From: Desulfobacterales bacterium
GTDB lineage: Bacteria; Desulfobacterota; Desulfobacteria; Desulfobacterales; JAFDCJ01
Assembly: GCA_020345785.1 (NCBI GenBank)
Contig: CP070771.1
Location: 4,757,863 to 4,765,561, forward strand
Direction of reading: 5' to 3'
Length of the DNA stretch: 7,699 bases
In this document: positions 1-5,854 of the stretch, one piece after another
Numbering within the stretch: position 1 is the first letter of the stretch
Layout of the letters: each line of letters opens with the position of its first letter
Position numbers and translations under genes: made by a program
The notes under the pieces: model-generated
The model's database searches: none
What the model was told of the DNA's origin: nothing
The model's input: the letters and a program-made list of their open reading frames with translations, nothing else

Positions 1-16
1 CCAGCTCCTTTTTCAT
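1..16 (-). CDS. Possible start of a further operon gene (partial, only 5 codons visible)
   Basis: The stop codon of the MoaD-like gene overlaps an ATG on the same strand (ATGA), which would open a frame reading M-K-K-E-L before the window ends. A G-rich run just before this ATG could serve as ribosome binding site. The alternative is that AAAAGGAG, inside this stretch, is itself the Shine-Dalgarno site of a gene starting just outside the window. Either reading predicts that the operon continues leftwards. A MoeB/HesA-type adenylating enzyme would be a natural partner for a MoaD-like protein, but nothing visible identifies the gene. Confidence 0.3.
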
Positions 17-252
17 CCCCCGAAAATCGGTTGAAACACCTTGACAACGGCTTTGTCCGGGATGGTATCGGCAGAATTTACCTGGTGCCCGTTCACCGAT
101 ACCATCCCGACCTTTGATTTGGGAATTCCCAGAAATTCGATCAATGCCGCTGCATCGCTATGGTCCGGCAATTCCAGCACAAGCCCTGTTGTGTGGTCAT
201 ATGTTGACAAATATTTTGTTAAGGTTCCATGAACCTTGACCGTGATCTTCAT
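13..252 (-). CDS. MoaD/ThiS-family sulfur-carrier-like protein
   Basis: This is a 79-residue protein with the size and pattern of the beta-grasp MoaD/ThiS family: a beta-rich start (MKITVKVHGTL), a Val-Asn-Gly-His turn near residues 53-56 and a C-terminal Gly-Gly (…QPIFGG). In this family the terminal Gly is adenylated by a MoeB/ThiF-type enzyme, turned into a thiocarboxylate, and donates sulfur; in MoaD this makes the dithiolene of the pterin cofactor. The start lies only 3 nt after the aldehyde oxidoreductase stop with no strong ribosome binding site, so translational coupling is likely. The context suggests that it supplies sulfur for the tungsten-pterin cofactor of that enzyme, as commonly seen beside AOR-family genes. 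A ThiS or other sulfur-transfer role cannot be excluded from sequence alone. Confidence 0.82.
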   Translation of the reverse strand: MKITVKVHGTLTKYLSTYDHTTGLVLELPDHSDAAALIEFLGIPKSKVGMVSVNGHQVNSADTIPDKAVVKVFQPIFGG

Positions 253-255
253 CGC

Positions 256-1983
256 TCAAAAATCAAACGTCGAATCCATCTGCTCATCGCTGATGATGAC
301 GACTTTGTTGGTCGGCGGCAGGGGTTCTTCATAGAACATTTTCGGCAGACGGTCATCCTTGCTGGTAAAGCCCGCGTTGCGGTTGAATTCGCGTTCGGCC
401 TTTAAAACGCGGGTGCCCAGCGCCTTCCAGTCTTCCGCGCCAAACGGTTTGCCGGATTTGGCCGCGATCATTTGGTAGACAGTCGCGATGCCTTCCGATG
501 ATGCCAGTCCGGATTGGGCGAAGTCACAGATGCCGACGCTGTCCACGGCGGCCATGTGAATCTGGGTATTGCGCGAAGCGTCCACCTGCCCCTTGTCCGA
601 GAAGCGATCCAGTTTGCCGCCGAAGGCCTCCAGGTTCTGATCGACCACCCAGCCGGCCGTGTGGTCGCCCCCCATGGGGCTGGTGGCATAGGTCACCGCC
701 ATCCCCTGTATCGCCCGGGGATCATAGGCCGCCATACTCTGCCCTTTCATTACCGGCACACGGTCATGCTTAAAGTGTGCTCCCACGGCGGCCGGTCCCT
801 CGCCGAGGATTTTACCGAACGCGGTTCCGGCGGCCACCTCCTCGACCATCGCAATCGCCGCCTGACCATCGCCGAATTTCCGGTAGCCGGCATCCATGGC
901 CACCCCAATGGCTACGCCCGTACTGATGGTGTCCAGACCGATATCGTCACAGAGAAAGTCGAGCCTGGCAATCGCGTCCAGATCCCCATTGCCGATCATA
1001 CCGCCCATGGACCAGATCGTTTCGTATTCGAGCGAAGAGGTGACATACTTGCCGTCTTTGTCCACATATTCATTGGAACAGTCAATGATGCACTGGGCAC
1101 AGCCCTTGTGGGTGGTTTTGCCGCCGCGCTCCTTGATAATTTTAGCCATGGTTTCACCGCTGATTTGCTCGGCCTGATCAAACTGTCCCAGACGCGCGTT
1201 GCAGGTGGGAAAAGCACCGACGGCATTGATCGGCTCCACCAGTACGGCGGTCCCTAGGGCCGGCAGCACCTCGCCGCTGAACTCGTCGGCCTTGACCGCC
1301 TTGGCATAGGACTGAGCCGCTTCTTTAAACGCGCTCGGATCGGCCAGCGGATCAGTGGATTTACCACCCCGCGCCACGATGAGCGCTTTAAGGCCCTTGG
1401 CGCCCATGACCGCTCCCAGTCCGCCGCGGCCGGCCGCCCGGCAGGGACGACCGTCAAGGTCCGTCGTTTGAATCGAAGCGGCGCTCATTTGAGAATCGCC
1501 GGCCGGTCCGATACAGGTGATGCTGTTCTTGTCACCGAATTCGGCGGTCAGCTTTTCTACCAGGGCATAAGTTCGCATCCCTTTGTACGGCGCGGCATCC
1601 AGCAGAGCAACCTCGCCGGCGGCGTCAATTTTGAGAAAATAATATTCGCCTGCAGCCGCCCGGCCTTCAACGATCACGGCCGTAACCCCAAGAGTGGCCA
1701 ACGCGGCGGAGACCGTACCGCCCACATTGCTCTCTTTGATGCCGCCGGTCAGCGGGCTTTTGGCTCCGATTGACAGCCGGCTGGTGTTGATCAGCGGGGT
1801 TCCGCTCAGGTAGCCGGGTGCGAAAATAAGTTTGTTGTCCGGTCCAAGGGCATCGCAGGCGGCCGGCACTTCATTGTTGATCAGACTGGATGTCAGAGCG
1901 CGCCCGCCAAGCCGGACATATTCTTCGGGGACATCCTGGGTTTCAATACTTTTGCGAGTTAAATTGACTCTTATAATTTTCAT
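256..1983 (-). CDS. Aldehyde:ferredoxin oxidoreductase (tungsten-pterin, [4Fe-4S])
   Basis: A 575-residue member of the AOR family, slightly shorter than the roughly 605 residues of the Pyrococcus enzyme. Such enzymes oxidise aldehydes to carboxylic acids with ferredoxin as acceptor, in the cytoplasm, using a tungsten bis-pterin and one [4Fe-4S] cluster. The N-terminal domain fills about residues 1-205 and ends in the typical R-G-G-L-G-A-V-M-G stretch (186-194). Cluster ligands are Cys295, Cys298 and Cys302 (C-x2-C-x3-C) and Cys486. The two pterin-binding motifs are D-x-x-G-L-D (346-351) and D-S-V-G-I-C (481-486). Glu319/Glu321 and His441 (in GGDHT) match the places of the catalytic Glu and His. 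The start is chosen because AGGAG lies 6 nt upstream; another ATG 4 nt earlier is out of frame. The natural aldehyde is unknown; the neighbouring oxidoreductase and Lrp-type regulator hint at amino-acid-derived aldehydes. A glyceraldehyde-3-phosphate or formaldehyde enzyme of the same superfamily is less likely but possible. Confidence 0.95.
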   Translation of the reverse strand: MKIIRVNLTRKSIETQDVPEEYVRLGGRALTSSLINNEVPAACDALGPDNKLIFAPGYLSGTPLINTSRLSIGAKSPLTGGIKESNVGGTVSAALATLGVTAVIVEGRAAAGEYYFLKIDAAGEVALLDAAPYKGMRTYALVEKLTAEFGDKNSITCIGPAGDSQMSAASIQTTDLDGRPCRAAGRGGLGAVMGAKGLKALIVARGGKSTDPLADPSAFKEAAQSYAKAVKADEFSGEVLPALGTAVLVEPINAVGAFPTCNARLGQFDQAEQISGETMAKIIKERGGKTTHKGCAQCIIDCSNEYVDKDGKYVTSSLEYETIWSMGGMIGNGDLDAIARLDFLCDDIGLDTISTGVAIGVAMDAGYRKFGDGQAAIAMVEEVAAGTAFGKILGEGPAAVGAHFKHDRVPVMKGQSMAAYDPRAIQGMAVTYATSPMGGDHTAGWVVDQNLEAFGGKLDRFSDKGQVDASRNTQIHMAAVDSVGICDFAQSGLASSEGIATVYQMIAAKSGKPFGAEDWKALGTRVLKAEREFNRNAGFTSKDDRLPKMFYEEPLPPTNKVVIISDEQMDSTFDF

Positions 1984-1988
1984 CCATA

Positions 1989-1995
1989 GCTCCTC
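1989..1995 (-). promoter_or_regulatory. Ribosome binding site of the aldehyde oxidoreductase gene
   Basis: On the minus strand GAGAGGAGC contains AGGAG at 1994-1990, six nucleotides before the ATG at 1983. This spacing decides between two nearby ATGs: the one at 1987-1985 is too close to the site (2 nt) and out of frame. Confidence 0.7.
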
Positions 1996-2042
1996 TCTCC
2001 GGGCTGATTAGAAATATTAAAAGAAAGATGCGCAGCATAAAG

Positions 2043-2138
2043 TGATTAATCCGCGGACACTCGACCTAACAGGTTGCTTCAGTTTTCAAAGTGGAAATTA
2101 CAGCCCAGAATGCACTATTTTTAGGTGCGGATTAATCA
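2043..2138. repeat. 12-bp perfect inverted repeat bracketing the gap between two operon genes
   Basis: TGATTAATCCGC at 2043-2054 and its exact reverse complement at 2127-2138 are separated by 72 bp. The second arm includes the TGA stop codon of the saccharopine dehydrogenase-like gene. Each arm contains the 8-bp palindrome GATTAATC. No T-run follows the second arm on the transcribed strand, so a standard terminator is not supported. The arms may be paired regulator sites, a long-range RNA stem, or ends of a small inserted element. Confidence 0.6.
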
Positions 2139-3359
2139 GGCGATCCTTTTTTCGACGATTTCATCAACCGTGATGTCCAGTTCGGCGAGTTCCTGAAAAC
2201 AATATTGGCGGGCGTCTGCCGGTAGCTGCTCCGGAACAAACAGTCCGCTTTCCGCAAACGCATCGTCCACCAGCATTTTCACAAACACTGCCGCGCACTG
2301 GCCCGTCAGATAAGCCTCATGGCTCAAACCTGATTTTTCGAAAGCTTCAACCAACCCCGGTGAATTGACGTAACAGTCAATTATCACAGGCTGGTCGTCC
2401 TTATCGCCTTCGACCCGCACCAGAAAAGCAGCCTCCTCCAGTAATAGGCCTTCATCGATAATTGCTTTGATTTCATCCGGAAATTTTGGCGCCGGCGGGC
2501 ACAGCTTCAGTACCAGGTCCAGCGGAGCGATTTCGGTGCCGTCGACCGCCACCGGTTCATTGGAGAGCAATCCCATTTTGTATAGTGATTCGGAAAGTTC
2601 GACCTGGGGGCCGCCGTATTTGAATTCCACATTCTTAACCCCTTTGAGCACTTTATCGGCCAGCAGGCCCATGGTCACCGGTTCATCATGTTCATGATCC
2701 ACCATGTAAATTTGGCGGTCAATTCCTCTAAATTTCATCATAACAGGCCGGCTGAATGGTTTATCCGCAATAATATTGCCGTTTTCAAACCGAAACGTTT
2801 TAAATGCCATGTCACCGAAGGCCACTTCCGGCGACCACCAGAAGGGGGTAAAGCGCTTGGTCCATACCCCTTCATAGACATAAATACCGATGTGATCGCA
2901 TCTGTCGAGCTTATCAACCGATTCTCTGGCAATCAGATTGGCCAGACCGGGGGATGATCCGCAGCCGACCAGGGCGGTCAGTCCTTTTGCTTTAAACTTT
3001 GGGTGCCATTCCGAAAAAATCATGCGGTAGCTTTCGACAAAGCCGATTTTTTCCATGGGACCGGCCAGGTCCACATAGGAAGCATTCAGTTCCAGGGCAG
3101 CCTCCATGATGATCAGGTTGTACTCCAGGGGCAAACCATTGACAACCAGATCACAGCCTTGGGCCGCCTGAATGACATTGTTCACTTCCCCGGCGTCCAG
3201 TTGGACGGCTTTGGCCTTTTGCAGCGAACCGCTCAGCTTTTTCGCCGCATCGAGATCGTAATCCGCACAAATAATTTCCGCTGCCGCCGGATGCTCGTCC
3301 ATTCGTCTGGCAATCGTACTGCCCTGGGCACCAACACCGACAATAATTATCTTTTTCAC
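2136..3359 (-). CDS. Saccharopine dehydrogenase-like NAD(P)-dependent oxidoreductase
   Basis: A 407-residue protein beginning with a Rossmann fold: beta strand KKIIIVG, the dinucleotide loop G-V-G-A-Q-G (8-13), and an acidic residue (Asp33) at the end of the second strand, which would favour NAD(H) over NADP(H). Overall form matches the saccharopine dehydrogenase NADP-binding and C-terminal domain family, including a G-L-F-V-P-E-Q-L stretch near the C-terminus. The family reduces or oxidises C-N bonds of amino-acid adducts (saccharopine, carboxynorspermidine, lysine derivatives), but many members have no known substrate, and I cannot assign one here. The start codon is GTG (3359-3357) with AAGGA six nt upstream; an ATG further upstream is out of frame. 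It is the first gene of the minus-strand operon, and is read away from an Lrp-type regulator, which suggests a role in amino-acid catabolism. Confidence 0.85.
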   Translation of the reverse strand: MKKIIIVGVGAQGSTIARRMDEHPAAAEIICADYDLDAAKKLSGSLQKAKAVQLDAGEVNNVIQAAQGCDLVVNGLPLEYNLIIMEAALELNASYVDLAGPMEKIGFVESYRMIFSEWHPKFKAKGLTALVGCGSSPGLANLIARESVDKLDRCDHIGIYVYEGVWTKRFTPFWWSPEVAFGDMAFKTFRFENGNIIADKPFSRPVMMKFRGIDRQIYMVDHEHDEPVTMGLLADKVLKGVKNVEFKYGGPQVELSESLYKMGLLSNEPVAVDGTEIAPLDLVLKLCPPAPKFPDEIKAIIDEGLLLEEAAFLVRVEGDKDDQPVIIDCYVNSPGLVEAFEKSGLSHEAYLTGQCAAVFVKMLVDDAFAESGLFVPEQLPADARQYCFQELAELDITVDEIVEKRIA

Positions 3360-3365
3360 TGTTGA

Positions 3366-3370
3366 TCCTT
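3366..3370 (-). promoter_or_regulatory. Ribosome binding site supporting the GTG start
   Basis: AAGGA on the minus strand lies six nucleotides before the GTG at 3359-3357. It fixes the start at GTG. The ATG at 3374-3372 lies upstream of the site in another frame. Confidence 0.6.
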
Positions 3371-3385
3371 TCCATGAATATTACG

Positions 3386-3412
3386 TCTAATTTTATCGTA
3401 TTAGATATCTAA
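3386..3412. promoter_or_regulatory. Candidate operator: TCTAA/TTAGA array with a perfect 12-bp palindrome
   Basis: TTAGATATCTAA at 3401-3412 is a perfect palindrome, and a further TCTAA lies at 3386-3390, making TCTAA recur 22 bp apart, about two helical turns. It sits 42-53 bp upstream of the GTG start of the minus-strand operon, in the divergent region shared with an Lrp-type regulator. Lrp-family proteins often bind AT-rich, helically phased dyads. The regulator-site pairing is inference. Confidence 0.45.
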
Positions 3413-3424
3413 AAAAATAATTTG

Positions 3425-3445
3425 TGTCAATAAAAATTATTGACA
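3425..3445. promoter_or_regulatory. Candidate operator: 9-bp dyad with TTGACA on both strands
   Basis: TGTCAATAA at 3425-3433 and TTATTGACA at 3437-3445 form a perfect dyad with a 3-bp centre. Each arm carries a TTGACA, a perfect -35 hexamer, one pointing toward each divergent gene. Matching -10 hexamers at normal spacing are weak: TAAAAA on the plus strand at 16 bp, TATCTA on the minus strand at 17 bp. The element overlaps a third dyad, ACATTA-N8-TAATGT (3443-3462). It is well placed to let one protein control both directions. Confidence 0.45.
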
Positions 3446-3499
3446 TTAATATCGAATAATGTAAAAAATAATAAAAATTAAACTTATATTGGAATAATT

Positions 3500-4015
3500 A
3501 TGAAAAAAAGTATCGAAAAAAACAGAAAAATGACGAATAACATTGACCATTCTACCGGTAAAAAACTGGATCGGGTAGACTGCCGGCTGATTCAACTGCT
3601 GCAAAAGGACGGACGCATGCCAAACAACGCGATCGCACAGGAGTTGGGTATCTCAGAGTTCACCGTGCGAAGACGCTTAAAAAGGCTTTTAGACAGCGGC
3701 ATCATCAAAATCGTGGCGGTTGCCAATCCCATGGATTTAGGGTTTGAAATCGCCGGAAATTTAAAGATACGGATAGACCTGAAAAAAGCGGAAGATGTTC
3801 TGGAAAAGCTCAAAAAGCTTGACGCCTTGATCTGGGTGGCACTTACCACCGGCGGAACGGATATTGATGTTGATTTTGTGGTTCGTTCTCTGAAAGAATT
3901 CCACGAGCTGGTATTTAAAAAAATCAGCAAAATAGACGGCGTCCTGTCGACGGAAGCCTCTTTGATGGTGGATCTGGTAAAGGATGAACATGGCTGGGGG
4001 ACGGCCTGGGACTAG
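3500..4015 (+). CDS. Lrp/AsnC-family transcriptional regulator
   Basis: A 171-residue DNA-binding regulator. A winged helix-turn-helix covers about residues 23-80: L-D-R-V-D-C-R-L-I-Q-L-L-Q-K-D-G-R, then A-I-A-Q-E-L-G-I-S-E-F-T-V-R-R-R-L-K-R-L as the recognition region and G-I-I as the wing. The remainder (about 85-165) fits the RAM ligand-binding/oligomerisation domain, with a G-G-T-D-I-D turn at 118-123. Family members bind amino acids or related molecules and often control a divergent gene and themselves. A lysine-rich tail of about 20 residues precedes the usual family start. The ATG at 3500 has a weak GGA six nt upstream; an in-frame ATG at 3530 is an alternative without a visible ribosome binding site. 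It is transcribed divergently from the saccharopine dehydrogenase-like/AOR operon and is the best candidate for its regulator. Confidence 0.92.
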   Translation: MKKSIEKNRKMTNNIDHSTGKKLDRVDCRLIQLLQKDGRMPNNAIAQELGISEFTVRRRLKRLLDSGIIKIVAVANPMDLGFEIAGNLKIRIDLKKAEDVLEKLKKLDALIWVALTTGGTDIDVDFVVRSLKEFHELVFKKISKIDGVLSTEASLMVDLVKDEHGWGTAWD

Positions 4016-4033
4016 GAGAGGGCAGAGGACCCG

Positions 4034-4086
4034 CCGTCGCCCTGCGGGCTTCCGACTTCGTCACGCTTGCAGCGTGACTGCGACGG
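4034..4086. repeat. Multi-stem palindromic element after the regulator gene
   Basis: An outer stem pairs CCGTCGC (4034-4040) with GCGACGG (4080-4086). Inside lie GCCC-TGC-GGGC (4039-4049, sharing two bases with the outer stem) and GTCACGCT-TGC-AGCGTGAC (4060-4078), a perfect 8-bp hairpin. Together they could fold into a branched structure 19 nt downstream of the regulator stop. No T-run follows, so it is not a typical intrinsic terminator. It resembles REP-type palindromic repeats. Confidence 0.6.
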
Positions 4087-4113
4087 GACAGGATGGCGCG
4101 GCAGGCAGAGGCC

Positions 4114-4145
4114 AGAAGGTGAGAAGGTGGGAGGGTGAGAAATGG
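4114..4145 (+). repeat. Octamer tandem repeat (AGAAGGTG-type, 4 units)
   Basis: Two perfect copies of AGAAGGTG (4114-4129) are followed by GGAGGGTG and AGAAATGG, two diverged copies in register. The tract is purine-rich on the plus strand. Confidence 0.6.
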
Positions 4146-4158
4146 GAAGCAAGTAGAA

Positions 4159-4186
4159 GTTATTCGTTATTGGTTATCAGTTAATA
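4159..4186 (+). repeat. Heptamer tandem repeat (GTTATTS-type, 4 units)
   Basis: Four consecutive 7-bp units read GTTATTC, GTTATTG, GTTATCA, GTTAATA. The first two differ only in the last base and the others by a few changes, a pattern expected of an old tandem array. Confidence 0.65.
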
Positions 4187-4252
4187 GCAAACAGATCTCA
4201 ATATTCGACTCGGCTGAGCTATCCGCAGTCTGGGATGTTTTTCAACTAGGAA

Positions 4253-4332
4253 CTATCGGCTATGTTTACCCCGTTCAATATCGATAGATCAGCGATGGGA
4301 TTGAACCGGGGAACTGCGAGCTATCGGCTATG
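4253..4332. repeat. Direct repeat CTATCGGCTATG flanking an imperfect hairpin
   Basis: CTATCGGCTATG occurs at 4253-4264 and 4321-4332. Between them, CCCCG-TTCAAT (4269-4279) pairs with ATTGAA-C-CGGGG (4300-4311) with one bulged C and a 20-nt loop. The second copy reads AGCTATC-GGCTATG-AGC, which is again two heptamer-like units. The block could be a small mobile remnant with a target duplication, or two relics of a heptamer array. Confidence 0.5.
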
Positions 4333-4354
4333 AGCTTTTTTATCTGACACCTCT

Positions 4355-4390
4355 GAAACCCTGAACCTGGAACCCAGAACCTTGAACCTC
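4355..4390 (+). repeat. Heptamer tandem repeat (GAACCYN-type, 5 units)
   Basis: One 8-mer GAAACCCT is followed by four 7-mers: GAACCTG, GAACCCA, GAACCTT, GAACCTC. Only the sixth and seventh positions vary. The array ends 10 nt before the start codon of the oxidase gene. Confidence 0.7.
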
Positions 4391-4400
4391 GAAAAATACT

Positions 4401-5687
4401 ATGAAGCTAAGCCCGAATTTCAAGGAAATCCCGTACTGGCTGGACCCGCCGCCACTGACAAAATCATTTTCCCCCTTCGCCTTGCCGACCAGAACCGATG
4501 TACTGGTTATCGGCAGCGGTTACACCGGCACTGCCGCTGCAATCCGTTTAAAACAGGCCGGCCTTAAGGTTACCATCATCGACAAGCTGAAGCTGGGAAC
4601 GGCCGCCAGTGCCAGAAACGGCGGCATGACATTAACTGGTTTAAGCCGGGGACTGACAAAGATCGAAAAGAAACTGGGCAAAGATAAAGCCAAACAATTA
4701 TTTGATGAATCTCTTGAATCAGTAAATACCGTTGAACGTCTGGTGGCCCAGGGTAATATCAATTGCGATTTTCAGCGCTGTGGCCACCTCGAGACAGCCT
4801 TTAAGCCGTCTCATTTTGAGAGTTTAAAAAGGGATCAGGAACATCTGCATAAGCGATATCATCACCAAACCCTTGTTATCTCCCCCGAGGAATTGAAAAC
4901 CGAATTAGACTCCGACCTTTACCATGGTGCGTTGCTTGATCCTGCCAGTGCCGGGCTTCATCCGGCCAAATACATCACGGGTTTGATAGCCATGGCAGAC
5001 AATCTCGGCGTAAATATGTGTGAAGAGGTAATTGCAGAAGCAATCGAACACAGGGGTTCGGGCTTTTCGATTCGCACAAACCGGGGCACCATATCAGCCG
5101 ATGAGGTCGTTGTCGCCACCAACGGCTATACCGGCCCGTTGACCCCCTGGCTTCGCAGGCGCCTGCTACCAACGGAGAGCCTGATGATTGCGACCGAGGA
5201 CCTTCCGGAAGATTTAGCCGCATCGCTGATCCCCAAGGGACGGATGATATATGATACTAAAATTTTTCTTTACTATTTTCGGCTCTCGCCGGACGGCAGA
5301 CGGCTCTTATTCGGCGGCCGCCCCAAATCACCGCGCCGAACACCGCGCGAAAATGCGGCCGATATGTATCGGAACATGCTCAGAGTTTATCCCCGGCTCA
5401 GAGATGTCGCGATCACCCACGCCTGGTCAGGTAAAATCGGTTTTACCATGAACCGGTTGCCGCATATCGGCAAACACAACGGCCTTTATTATGCACTGGG
5501 CTATTGCGGCCACGGCGTGGCTCTGGCAACCTACCTGGGAGATAAACTGGCTGCCCTGGTCCAGGGGAAAGACCCCGATACGGCTTTTACCGATCTGGCT
5601 TTCAGGGCCATACCCCTATATAACGGCGTCCCATGGTTCCAGCCGTTGGTTTACTATTACTTCAGCCTGCTGGATCGAATTATCTAA
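4401..5687 (+). CDS. FAD-dependent oxidoreductase of the glycine/D-amino-acid oxidase (DadA/PuuB-like) family
   Basis: A 428-residue flavoprotein of the DAO fold. A 30-residue lead (with P-Y-W-L-D, as in PuuB/OrdL-like proteins) precedes the FAD Rossmann motif V-L-V-I-G-S-G-Y-T-G (34-43), with Asp61 at the ribose-binding position, then A-R-N-G-G (71-75), the counterpart of the G-R-N-G-G motif of this family. V-A-T-N-G-Y-T (238-244) and the C-terminal G-Y-C-G-H-G-V (367-373) complete FAD binding. Such enzymes oxidise amino acids or amines to imines, passing electrons to oxygen or a quinone-type acceptor; here the substrate is unknown. There is no signal peptide. The start is forced: an in-frame stop lies at 4383-4385 and no other ATG follows it before 4401. 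No Shine-Dalgarno site is visible, and the repeat tract ends just upstream. Co-regulation with the Lrp-type gene is possible but not shown. Confidence 0.88.
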   Translation: MKLSPNFKEIPYWLDPPPLTKSFSPFALPTRTDVLVIGSGYTGTAAAIRLKQAGLKVTIIDKLKLGTAASARNGGMTLTGLSRGLTKIEKKLGKDKAKQLFDESLESVNTVERLVAQGNINCDFQRCGHLETAFKPSHFESLKRDQEHLHKRYHHQTLVISPEELKTELDSDLYHGALLDPASAGLHPAKYITGLIAMADNLGVNMCEEVIAEAIEHRGSGFSIRTNRGTISADEVVVATNGYTGPLTPWLRRRLLPTESLMIATEDLPEDLAASLIPKGRMIYDTKIFLYYFRLSPDGRRLLFGGRPKSPRRTPRENAADMYRNMLRVYPRLRDVAITHAWSGKIGFTMNRLPHIGKHNGLYYALGYCGHGVALATYLGDKLAALVQGKDPDTAFTDLAFRAIPLYNGVPWFQPLVYYYFSLLDRII

Positions 5688-5854
5688 TTATAGCGGTTGT
5701 CAAAAATATGTTCCGTTTGCCAGATCTGCTAACAGGTGAAAATGTAATTTGTAACATCCGATTTCTTTAAGGTTTTGATTTAATCCGCTCAAGTTTTGCC
5801 GTTACCGACCGATAAAATTGTAAATATCTTAATTTTCGCTGGTCCGGAGGAATC
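5688..5854. other. 167-bp intergenic region before the nuclease-like gene
   Basis: AT-rich spacer with no gene and no hairpin strong enough to call a terminator for the oxidase gene. A promoter for the next gene is likely here, but no convincing pair of -35 and -10 hexamers at proper spacing stands out. At its end GGAGG (5846-5850), four nt before ATG at 5855, is a strong ribosome binding site. Confidence 0.5.

Larger units (their letters stand above)
4016..4400. other. 385-bp non-coding region built from short repeats
   Basis: No credible gene is present here. The short open frames in it lack family features. From left to right it holds a multi-stem palindromic element (4034-4086), an octamer tandem array (4114-4145), a GTTATTS heptamer array (4159-4186), two copies of a CTATCGGCTATG repeat flanking an imperfect hairpin (4253-4332), and a GAACCYN heptamer array (4355-4390). 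The stretch 4188-4252 shows little structure beyond one AGCTATC at 4217-4223. No clear promoter for the downstream oxidase gene could be picked out. Confidence 0.7.

Noticed and set aside
514..1257. Long plus-strand open frame of 247 codons opposite the aldehyde oxidoreductase gene
   Set aside because: It lies fully antisense to a clear AOR gene with conserved motifs; its protein shows no family features and is explained by the high GC content of the opposite strand.
4034..4086. Intrinsic terminator of the regulator gene
   Set aside because: The stems are strong but no T-run follows on the plus strand; recorded as a palindromic repeat instead.
3984..4184. 66-codon plus-strand open frame across the regulator end and the repeat region
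   Set aside because: It overlaps the regulator gene out of frame, runs through palindromic and tandem repeats, is Arg/Gly rich by base composition and has no ribosome binding site.
4114..4390. Possible CRISPR array
   Set aside because: Units are 7-8 bp and directly adjacent with no spacers; no cas genes are nearby.
4382..4567. 61-codon open frame starting at TTG just before the oxidase gene
   Set aside because: It begins within the GAACCYN repeats and overlaps the oxidase FAD-binding region in another frame; the oxidase frame carries the real motifs.
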